64,000 nt of DNA from Janthinobacterium sp. (lineage in GTDB: Bacteria; Pseudomonadota; Gammaproteobacteria; Burkholderiales; Burkholderiaceae_D): the NCBI RefSeq assembly GCF_009923995.1, contig NZ_RFSK01000009.1, forward strand, positions 86,361 through 150,360. Reading direction: 5' to 3'. The translations under genes were made by a program, and so were the position numbers. The notes below the pieces were generated by a model. It did not search any database. It saw only the letters and a list, made by a program, of their open reading frames with translations, and was not told where the DNA came from. This document shows, piece by piece, positions 57,000-64,000 of the stretch; within the stretch, counting starts at the first letter, position 1, and each line of letters begins with the position of its first letter.

Positions 57000-57485
57000 A
57001 TGCCTGAATTCGAAAACAAAATTGCCACCTTTGCGGACCTGAAGCAGCGCGTCGCAGCGCTGCCGAAGCCTGTCGTCATGACCAATGGTGTCTTTGACAT
57101 TCTGCACCGTGGGCACGTGACCTACCTGGCCCAGGCACGCGCACTGGGCGCCTCGCTGATCGTGGCCGCCAATACAAACGCCTCGGTCAAGCGCCTGGGC
57201 AAGGGCGACGACCGCCCGGTTAACAACTGCGAAGATCGCCTGGCCCTGCTTGCCGCACTGGAGTCGGTCAGCCTTGTGGTCGATTTCGACGAGGATACCG
57301 CACTGGAAGTAGTATGCGAAGCGCATCCCGACATCTATGTCAAGGGTGGAGATTATCAAATGGACACCATTCCTGAAGGCCAGGCCGTACTGGCCTATGG
57401 CGGGCAAGCTGTAGCGATCGACTTCAAGCATGACCGCTCGACGTCCAAACTGCTGGCCAAGGTTCGCGGCAGTACAGCGAGCTGA
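57000..57485 (+). CDS. hldC: D-glycero-beta-D-manno-heptose 1-phosphate adenylyltransferase (HldC)
   Basis: Adenylates heptose-1-phosphate to ADP-heptose. Cytidylyltransferase-like fold of 161 residues; the HxGH motif is in TNGVFDILHRGHVTYL and the second signature in FDHDRSTSKLL-like FKHDRSTSKLLAKV. It is the separate domain II of RfaE, matching the separate kinase gene at 46491. GmhB phosphatase, needed between the two, is not in this window. Confidence 0.94.
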   Translation: MPEFENKIATFADLKQRVAALPKPVVMTNGVFDILHRGHVTYLAQARALGASLIVAANTNASVKRLGKGDDRPVNNCEDRLALLAALESVSLVVDFDEDTALEVVCEAHPDIYVKGGDYQMDTIPEGQAVLAYGGQAVAIDFKHDRSTSKLLAKVRGSTAS

Positions 57486-57834
57486 AGAAACGGTACACGT
57501 TGATCAACTGCACAGGCTGCCTATTTAAAAGCATTTGCCGCCACAAAAAGGGGGCCGCGACAGAGGCGTTTCCATTAAAATAATGTGTGCCCACTCATCC
57601 CGAACCGGGCCACGCAAGTTACAACAGATAATGCTGTGAGAACAGTACTCAGGCATTTTCAGGACGTGGTAAGCGCGCGGCGGCATCATTCATCATGCCG
57701 GCAGACAAGTGTCGAGCTGTCTTATACCATTCATCTATTGTCGATAATGCTCCTGACAAAAGTTGCATGCAACGCATGCTGATTGCATTAATACAGGTCT
57801 ATCGATTCGAATCACAATAATTAGTAACCACACA
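57486..57834 (+). other. Intergenic region before the WbpM-type gene
   Basis: About 350 bases with no supported gene. It contains a perfect 12-base palindrome GTTGCATGCAAC (57762-57773) with a CTGACA a few bases before it. It probably carries a promoter for the dehydratase gene. Confidence 0.5.
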
Positions 57835-59775
57835 ATGAAATCCATACTTGATTTATCACGGTTCCACAAACAGATGATCGCCGCGACGGCAGATTTATTT
57901 CTCCTGCCGATCACCTTTTGTATCGCTATTTTATTGCGTTACGATTCAGTCACATTAAGCCTGTTCGCCAATTATCTATATCTGATTATTGCGGTGCCAC
58001 TCATTTCTCTACCCATATTCGTGCGCCTCGGCCTATATCGCGCAGTCATCCGCTTTATTGACCAGAAAATCATTTACTCGGTTGTCATCGGCGTGACCAT
58101 TTCCGTCGCCTTGCTGGTCGCCTTGGCTGCATTCACGACGCACATGAACGGCATGTCGCGCGGAGTGTTTGGCATTTACTGGATCAGTGCGATCGCCTAC
58201 ATGGTTGCAAGCCGCTTCCTGGTCCGCGGCTTCCTGCTGCATCCTGGCCGCCAGCAAGGCATGGTCCGTGTCGCCATCTATGGTGCTGGCAAGGCCGGTA
58301 CCCAGTTGGCAAGCGCCTTGCGTGCCGGCCATGAATACCTGCCTGTCGCTTTTATCGATGACAGCAAGGAATTGCGCGGCATCACCATTTCTGGCATGAA
58401 AGTTTACTCGTCAGCGGATTTGCCCAATGTCATCACACGCACGCGCATCAGTGAAATCCTGCTGGCTATGCCATCAATTTCGAAAAGCCAGCAAAAGCGC
58501 CTGCTCGACAAACTCGAACCGCTGAAAGTGCATATCAAGGTAACGCCACCCGTAGAGAGCCTGGTCAGTGGCGAACTACGTCTGCAGGATATTCGCAACA
58601 TTGAAATTGAAGACTTGCTGGGACGCGATCAGGTTGCGCCGGAACCAGCCCTGATCTCCGCCTGCATTACCGGAAAATGCGTGCTGGTCAGCGGTGCCGG
58701 CGGCTCCATCGGTTCCGAATTGTGCCGCCAGATTATTGCCTTGAAGCCGACCCGGCTGATTCTGCTGGAAATGTCGGAATTTGCCCTGTACTCGATCAAG
58801 CAGGAGTTGCGAAATATCAAGTCAACGCATGCCTTGCAAGTCGAACTGGTACCGTTCCTCGGTAGCGTTCTCGACAGTGAAAAGTGCACGCGCATCATGA
58901 CGACCTATGCGGTCGATACCGTCTATCACGCTGCCGCCTACAAACACGTGCCGCTGGTCGAGCACAACCCCATCGAAGGCATCCGCAACAATGTCTTCGG
59001 CACCCTGAGCATCGCCCAGGCGGCCATCGACAGCGGCGTGCAATGCTTCGTGCTGATCTCGACGGATAAAGCCGTACGCCCGACCAACGTGATGGGCACG
59101 ACCAAGCGTCTGGCCGAGTTGATCTTGCAAGCCTTTGCGCGTAATCAGAAAGCCACTCGTTTCTGCATGGTGCGCTTTGGCAATGTACTCGGCTCATCCG
59201 GATCCGTGGTCCCACTGTTCCGCAAGCAAATCGAGGCCGGCGGCCCGATCACCCTGACCCATCCGGAAATCACCCGTTATTTCATGACCATTCCGGAAGC
59301 CGCACAACTGGTGCTCCAGGCCGGTGCCATGGGAGAAGGCGGCGATGTCTTCGTGCTCGACATGGGCGACCCGGTAAAGATCAGCGACCTGGCGGAACGG
59401 ATGATCCATCTCAGCGGCCTGGAAGTCCGCAGCAAAACCTCGCCCGATGGTATCGCGATCGAGCACGTGGGACTGCGCCCAGGCGAGAAACTGTATGAGG
59501 AATTGTTGATCGGCGACAATGTAGAAGGGACCAGTCACCCGCTCATCATGCGTGCCCAGGAATCCGAGATTGCCTGGCAAACCTTGCGGAGCATGCTCAA
59601 TGAGATGGATCTTGCCTGTAAGAAATTTGACTACGAAGCTGTCCGCGCCTCGCTGCTTTCCATCATCAAGGAATATAGTCCGCAATGCGGCATTGAAGAC
59701 TTCATCTGGACCGAACAAGCCCGGCTGAACCAGTCCAAAGGCAGCGAACACAAGCCGGTTGACGCTTACCTGTAA
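57835..59775 (+). CDS. WbpM/FlaA1-type UDP-HexNAc 4,6-dehydratase
   Basis: Membrane-bound nucleotide-sugar dehydratase of 646 residues. Four or five N-terminal helices (about 20-130) precede a first Rossmann domain (VAIYGAGKAGTQL near 146) and the catalytic one: SGAGGSIGSE at 286-295, ISTDKA at 408-413, and Met420/Lys424 in NVMGTTKR, where Met replaces the usual Tyr as in WbpM. It should turn UDP-GlcNAc into UDP-4-keto-6-deoxy-GlcNAc, feeding the reductase at 55418 and the PglC-type transferase. ATG at 57835 chosen because upstream residues do not fit the family. Confidence 0.94.
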   Translation: MKSILDLSRFHKQMIAATADLFLLPITFCIAILLRYDSVTLSLFANYLYLIIAVPLISLPIFVRLGLYRAVIRFIDQKIIYSVVIGVTISVALLVALAAFTTHMNGMSRGVFGIYWISAIAYMVASRFLVRGFLLHPGRQQGMVRVAIYGAGKAGTQLASALRAGHEYLPVAFIDDSKELRGITISGMKVYSSADLPNVITRTRISEILLAMPSISKSQQKRLLDKLEPLKVHIKVTPPVESLVSGELRLQDIRNIEIEDLLGRDQVAPEPALISACITGKCVLVSGAGGSIGSELCRQIIALKPTRLILLEMSEFALYSIKQELRNIKSTHALQVELVPFLGSVLDSEKCTRIMTTYAVDTVYHAAAYKHVPLVEHNPIEGIRNNVFGTLSIAQAAIDSGVQCFVLISTDKAVRPTNVMGTTKRLAELILQAFARNQKATRFCMVRFGNVLGSSGSVVPLFRKQIEAGGPITLTHPEITRYFMTIPEAAQLVLQAGAMGEGGDVFVLDMGDPVKISDLAERMIHLSGLEVRSKTSPDGIAIEHVGLRPGEKLYEELLIGDNVEGTSHPLIMRAQESEIAWQTLRSMLNEMDLACKKFDYEAVRASLLSIIKEYSPQCGIEDFIWTEQARLNQSKGSEHKPVDAYL

Positions 59776-60322
59776 CACGCAGTCGGCTCCAACAAGGCTG
59801 GAACAGGACCTCGCGCTCCAACGGCACCTGCGCAGCCATGTATTTCATGGCTGCCTGCAAGCGCCCCTTTGCCCTTGGCAGCGCAGTCCGGAACAGGGGC
59901 TACTCCCCATCCTCATAGGCACCGCCGCTCCCGGCCTGGCCTGCACGTCAGACGCTGGGCGCTGCTTCTCGACTGCCTTGGCGAAGTGGGTGCGTGCTGA
60001 AAAGTTGATTTGAAACAGTATTGTCCTCTCCAAGCCTACTCTATTCCGCACGTCCACGTGACCATGCCACGAAGGGGGCAGCACAATAATGGCGCCAGAT
60101 TACAGCAAGGTGGCCTCGCCGCCGACCGTGACACATTACAAATCGTCACAATTGGCAGGCGTGCCCAAGGAATGCTTCAGATATAATTAGCATACTTGTC
60201 AGAATTTTTACGTGAATAATGCTTTTTTCGACCTAATCCACATATTCAAAAAAAGAAAACTACAAGGCAAAAACAGAAAATTCATTCAAAATTAATTAAT
60301 AAAAATATTCTATTGATCGCCG
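59776..60322 (+). other. Intergenic region between the WbpM-type and wzz genes
   Basis: About 550 bases without a supported gene. It contains a perfect 9-bp hairpin (GCAGCCATG at 59832-59840 with CATGGCTGC at 59846-59854) and turns strongly AT-rich after 60180. A TATAAT at 60182-60187 may be the -10 of the wzz gene. Confidence 0.5.
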
Positions 60323-61570
60323 ATGCGTGATTTTATGTCGAGTATATTAAAAAGAGAAAATATGCGCAAAGAAGAAACAACCATGGGGTATGACATTGAC
60401 GACAACACTATCCCCGTCTCTGACCTCATGAAGGTGATCTGGAAGAATCGTTATGCCTTTCTGACTATTACTTCGCTCACCTTGATCACAGGCATCGGCG
60501 CCAGAGCAATCTTTTCAGAATATAAAAGTGAAGGTTTCTTACAATTCGGCGGTACCGTTCCCATCGTGCAGAAAGTCGATGAGAAGGACAAGGAACCAGA
60601 TCCGGGTATTACACTGACGAACTACAAACGTTATGCCGCCGCATTCAAATCGAATGAACGCTTTACCGATTTTTTAAGCCAGCACAAGCTGGAACAGAAT
60701 CCCGGCGTGGAAAATCTGCGCCGTTCCTTCTCGTCGCGGGAAGGGATATCCAAATGGATTGACCCCGTTTATCCGTTTACCAAGCTCGATGCCAAGGAAT
60801 TGCTCGAAGAGCCAAAGGGCAGCAGCAACAATGTCATCGGCCTGCGCATCAGCTACGAGGATCAGGATCCGAAGAATGCCCAGGCGATGGTCGGATTGCT
60901 GGGACGTTATACCGTGGACACGATTATCTACATGATCTATTCCGATGACCTGCGTTTCAAGCATACGGAAATGACCGCGAAGATTACCAAGCTCGATAAC
61001 GAAATCATCGAGAACAAGGAGCTTCTTGCTAAGTATCGGCGTACCGGCGATGACCTCAAGAAAATTGTCTCCCGATATCCTGACGTCGCGGGACAAAGTG
61101 CGCGCCAAGTCATTTCCGTTACCGATGACAGCGCCCGCTACCTGCCTCCCGTAACTCAACTCATGACGACCGAGGTACAGGCATCGACAGCGACGGAAAA
61201 GATTTATCGGGCGCGCCGCGAACAGCAGCAAAGCATTTTATTGCGTGAATATTACGACAAGGCGAAATCGCTGCTCGACGGCACCAAGTCGGGAGAGGAC
61301 ATCTTGCGTGGCCTGGATCAGGTCAAGGCAGAAATATTCAAAAACAAGGATCTGGAAGATGAAACCATCAAGGAAGTGTACAACAAAATCACTATCGATA
61401 ATCAAATGGCATTGACCCAATACCTGGAGAAAAGCCGCTTCATCGCAGGTCCGAGTTTGCCGGAGAACCTGACTTTGCGCCTCTCGGTAACGATACTGTT
61501 CAGTTTATTCATCGGTATCGTGCTTGCCACCGGCCTGATCTTCGGCCGCCACAGCATCAGAAAAAACTAA
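60323..61570 (+). CDS. Wzz-type chain-length determinant
   Basis: Inner-membrane polysaccharide co-polymerase of up to 415 residues. N-terminal helix around 45-65 (AFLTITSLTLITGIGARAIF), a periplasmic coiled-coil rich region (KITKLDNEIIENKELLAKYRR and later), and a C-terminal helix (LRLSVTILFSLFIGIVLATGLIFG). No tyrosine-kinase domain follows, so it is the Wzz (PCP-1) type that sets O-antigen length with Wzy. Start uncertain: ATGs at 60323, 60335, 60362 and 60383 are in frame and none has a strong Shine-Dalgarno. Confidence 0.85.
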   Translation: MRDFMSSILKRENMRKEETTMGYDIDDNTIPVSDLMKVIWKNRYAFLTITSLTLITGIGARAIFSEYKSEGFLQFGGTVPIVQKVDEKDKEPDPGITLTNYKRYAAAFKSNERFTDFLSQHKLEQNPGVENLRRSFSSREGISKWIDPVYPFTKLDAKELLEEPKGSSNNVIGLRISYEDQDPKNAQAMVGLLGRYTVDTIIYMIYSDDLRFKHTEMTAKITKLDNEIIENKELLAKYRRTGDDLKKIVSRYPDVAGQSARQVISVTDDSARYLPPVTQLMTTEVQASTATEKIYRARREQQQSILLREYYDKAKSLLDGTKSGEDILRGLDQVKAEIFKNKDLEDETIKEVYNKITIDNQMALTQYLEKSRFIAGPSLPENLTLRLSVTILFSLFIGIVLATGLIFGRHSIRKN

Positions 61571-61598
61571 TCTCCACCACTACGCGCAGGTCCACAAT

Positions 61599-61630
61599 GC
61601 CGCTCAGGTCAGACTGCGCGGCTTTTTTTT
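61599..61630 (+). terminator. Terminator after wzz
   Basis: Stem GCCGC (61599-61603) with GCGGC (61618-61622) followed by T8. It marks the end of the polysaccharide locus. Confidence 0.7.
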
Positions 61631-62009
61631 GCGCTTCGCACAGGATGATGGAAAAGGGAACCCCTGATTCGCAATTGGCATAGATGAGGATGAGCGACTT
61701 GCGATTCTGCTGGAAATTGCATTTTTTCTATCCGCCCTGTTACCATGCAATATCACCCCTGTCATAGGTGGAAGACCGCACACGACTGCTGCCTCGCCGG
61801 TCAAGACCAGGCTTCCCCGTCTGCCATCCTCGCCCCTGCCGCGCATGACTTGCCCCGATATGCAACGCCTAACCTGCGGATGCCTGTGCAATGTTGCGGA
61901 GTCGGCAAGCTAAATCGACGCGCCAACTCAAGGGCGGCATAAGTTCTTCACATGCAAGCCCTGCATATTCATGTTCCAGCCATGCACTTCGCGGCAAAAC
62001 ACCACCCAC
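61631..62009. other. Intergenic region with nothing recognised
   Basis: About 380 bases between the wzz terminator and the rhlE terminator. I see no gene, repeat or RNA with support; short open frames on both strands lack translation signals. Confidence 0.5.
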
Positions 62010-62048
62010 AAAAAATAATGCCCGGCATTCTTTCGAACGCCAGGCATT
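62010..62048 (-). terminator. Terminator of rhlE
   Basis: Inverted repeat AATGCCCGGC (62017-62026) with GCCAGGCATT (62039-62048), one mismatch. On the minus strand it is followed by ATTTTTTG. It lies about 37 bases past the rhlE stop. Confidence 0.7.
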
Positions 62049-62084
62049 ACCATATATCGTCATGTCCCTTGAGAAAATGTGGGG

Positions 62085-63635
62085 TCAGTGCTTTGGACTA
62101 CCGCCCAACAGCACCGCAATTTTTTGCTTGGGTTTTGTCGCGACCGGTGCCAGCGTAGCCGCTGCGGGTGCCGCCTTGGCCGGCTCGTATGGCTTCAGGA
62201 ACCAAGGATCGACCTTGTCGCGACGGGCGCCGGGACCGAAGGCGGGACGGGCGCCGCGCTCGGGGGAGCGGCTGTCGCGGCTCTCGCCGGCATGGCGGCT
62301 GTCGGCAGCGCGCGCCGGACGCGCTTCGCCACCTTCGCTGCGGCGCGGCGGACGGCGTTCGCTGTCGCTGCTGCGCGCTGGAGCGGGCGAGAAGCCGGCC
62401 AGTTCGCCGCGCTTGATGCTCTGCTTGATGAGTTTTTCGATATCGGCCAGCAGGCGCTCGTCCTTGTCCGAATAGATCGAGATGGCGTCGCCCGAGGCGC
62501 CGGCGCGGCCCGTGCGGCCGATGCGGTGCACGTAGTCTTCCGCGTTGTATGGCAGGTCGAAGTTGATGACGCAAGGCAAGTCCGAAATATCCAGACCCCG
62601 TGCGGCCACGTCCGTAGCGACCAGCACGTCGATCTCGCCCTTCTTGAACGCTTCCAGCGCCGCCATGCGTTCCTGCTGGCTCTTGTCGCCATGAATCGCC
62701 GTGGCGCTCATGCCTTCCTGCTCCAGCACGCGGGCCAGGCGCGAGGCGCCGATCTTGGTATTCGAAAACACGATGACCTGCTTCAGGTCGCGCTGGCGCA
62801 GCAAATGGGCTACCAGGGCGTGTTTCTGGTCTTCCGGCACCTTGTAGACCACTTGCGTGACCTTGTCGGCCGTCTGGTTGCTGCGCGCCACTTCGATCGT
62901 CAGCGGATCGTTAAGGAAAGTGCCGGCCAGCTTCTTGATTTCTGGCGAGAACGTGGCCGAGAACATCAGGTTCTGGCGTTGTTTCGGCAGCAAGTTGATG
63001 ATGCGTTGCAAGTCAGGCAAGAAACCCATGTCCAGCATGCGGTCGGCTTCATCCATGACCAGCATCTGCACCTGACTCAGGCTGATGTTCTTTTGCTCGA
63101 TATGGTCGAGCAAGCGGCCCGGCGTGGCGATGACGATTTCCACGCCGCCGCGCAGGATCACCGTTTGCGGCTTCATGTCCATGCCGCCGAAGACGACAGT
63201 CGAGCGCAGCGGCGTGTGCTTGGCATAGGCCTTGACGTTTTCAGCCACCTGCACGGCCAGTTCGCGCGTCGGCGTGAGGATCAGCGCGCGCACCGGGTGG
63301 CGCGCGGGCGACATGCTGCTGCTGGCATGCGCCAGCAGCAGCTGGATGATCGGCAGCGAGAAGCCGGCCGTCTTGCCCGTGCCCGTCTGGGCCGCGCCCA
63401 TCACGTCGCGGCCCTGCAGCACCACAGGAATGGCTTGCTCCTGGATCGGCGTCGGGTGGGTGTAGCCCTGCTCGGTCAAGGCGCGCAGGATCTCGGGAGC
63501 CAGGCCAAAATCGGCAAAACGCACGGCGGGAGCATCGATGGGGGCGGGAGGTGCAACAGGCGCCGCTGCGGCGGCAGGCGCCGCGTCAGTGGCGATCGCC
63601 GGGCTAGGCGTAGGAGTCGATTCAGTTTCAGACAT
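62085..63635 (-). CDS. rhlE: DEAD-box RNA helicase, RhlE type
   Basis: ATP-dependent RNA helicase of 516 residues, likely involved in ribosome assembly and RNA turnover. Q motif FADFGLAPEILRAL...YTHPTPIQEQAIP, motif I AQTGTGKT at 82-89, PTRELA, TPGRLLD, DEAD at 195-198, SAT (MFSATF), and HRIGRTGRAG. The N-terminal 35 residues are Ala/Pro-rich. The C-terminal 130 residues are a basic, Arg/Ser/Pro-rich tail ending KPKQKIAVLLGG. ATG at 63635 chosen because 12 codons upstream are not family-like. Confidence 0.94.
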   Translation of the reverse strand: MSETESTPTPSPAIATDAAPAAAAAPVAPPAPIDAPAVRFADFGLAPEILRALTEQGYTHPTPIQEQAIPVVLQGRDVMGAAQTGTGKTAGFSLPIIQLLLAHASSSMSPARHPVRALILTPTRELAVQVAENVKAYAKHTPLRSTVVFGGMDMKPQTVILRGGVEIVIATPGRLLDHIEQKNISLSQVQMLVMDEADRMLDMGFLPDLQRIINLLPKQRQNLMFSATFSPEIKKLAGTFLNDPLTIEVARSNQTADKVTQVVYKVPEDQKHALVAHLLRQRDLKQVIVFSNTKIGASRLARVLEQEGMSATAIHGDKSQQERMAALEAFKKGEIDVLVATDVAARGLDISDLPCVINFDLPYNAEDYVHRIGRTGRAGASGDAISIYSDKDERLLADIEKLIKQSIKRGELAGFSPAPARSSDSERRPPRRSEGGEARPARAADSRHAGESRDSRSPERGARPAFGPGARRDKVDPWFLKPYEPAKAAPAAATLAPVATKPKQKIAVLLGGSPKH

Positions 63636-64000
63636 AAATTTTCTGGTGTGCCTCCGCACTGCGGAAGCCATGCTTTCTCAATAAACAACATTTCGGGGCG
63701 CAGACAGCTTCGTTTTGCAAGCCATAGATCATTGCTCTTGCGGCACCTCCGTGCTCCGGGACATGCTGTGCGGCGAGTGCGGAAGCGGTGAGGAGGTGTG
63801 CTGCGATGGCGGCGGAGATCGCGCCGGCGGAACATCGCGCGCAGAAGATACAATATCAGTGCTGTAAACGATACCCTAATTCACCGCAACTGTACACGGA
63901 AACCGTGATTTTTTAGCAAAAAGCGTTCCAGCTACAGCCTTCGGGAATGCCGTATCATGCTGGCTCTGACGCCCCTCGTTGCCGCCTTTCCCCACCATGC
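63636..64000. other. Intergenic region at the right edge
   Basis: About 365 bases upstream of rhlE. It should hold the rhlE promoter, but I could not fix one. An ATG at 63997 at the very edge could start a plus-strand gene that is cut off, so it cannot be judged. Confidence 0.4.

Noticed and set aside
57585..57782. 65-codon plus-strand frame before the WbpM-type gene
   Set aside because: No Shine-Dalgarno, unusual composition, nothing recognised.
60152..60176. TTGGCA...TGC resembling a sigma-54 promoter before wzz
   Set aside because: The GG and GC dinucleotides are not at the required spacing.
62079..63791. A 570-codon plus-strand open frame
   Set aside because: Antisense to rhlE with Arg/His-rich shadow composition.
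63997..63999. ATG at the right edge as a gene start
   Set aside because: Only four bases remain in the window, so nothing can be supported.

Overview
The window is from a high-GC beta-proteobacterium, most probably Oxalobacteraceae (Janthinobacterium/Duganella/Massilia type). This rests on protein character and on gene order (yebC-purD-hemF-nadD-rsfS-rlmH-maf-rng), with separate hldA and hldC genes rather than one fused hldE. It is an inference from family knowledge; no search was run. The left two thirds is ordinary chromosome. About 43-61.6 kb is a surface-polysaccharide locus, AT-richer in places. I see no insertion sequence, prophage, integrase or CRISPR array.

Layout. 1-2.3 kb (minus): a large-subunit catalase cut by the window edge, a 24-aa membrane peptide, a DUF883 protein and tRNA-Thr(CGT). 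2.4-6.1 kb (minus): fbp and pepN. 6.4-12.1 kb: a DUF4136 lipoprotein (+), then minus-strand genes for a 39-aa membrane microprotein, quinone oxidoreductase, methylglyoxal synthase, an EamA transporter and an enlarged PhoD phosphatase. 12.3-21.1 kb (+): yebC, purD, a methyltransferase, hemF, nadD, rsfS with a long Lys/Ala tail, rlmH, maf and rng. 21.1-25.7 kb: an AraC regulator with a LysE exporter, an unknown protein, and a LacI regulator divergent from a short malic enzyme, with two identical operator-like sites between them.

25.9-30.1 kb (+): O-antigen ligase, MsbA-type ABC exporter and a GT9 glycosyltransferase. 30.1-34.5 kb (minus): a MASE1 kinase with a FixJ-type regulator, and a QseBC-like pair. 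The latter is divergent from a MipA/OmpV outer-membrane protein, with a PmrA/QseB-like direct repeat between. 35.6-37.6 kb (+): a Usp-like protein, a VirK/YbjX (DUF535) protein and a small conserved protein. 37.6-42.3 kb: dnaE (minus) and trhO (+).

43.0-61.6 kb (+): the polysaccharide locus. It holds rfbBACD (dTDP-L-rhamnose), hldA, hldD, gmhA and hldC (ADP-heptose), a Wzx flippase, a GT9 transferase, a Wzy polymerase, a probable dTDP-L-rhamnose 4-epimerase, an acyltransferase, a CgeB-like transferase, a 4-keto reductase with a PglC-type initiating transferase, a WbpM-type dehydratase and Wzz. Together they predict a Wzy-dependent O-antigen or exopolysaccharide started by a 6-deoxy-HexNAc (QuiNAc or FucNAc type). 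It may contain rhamnose, 6-deoxytalose and/or heptose. A RhlE helicase (minus) closes the window.
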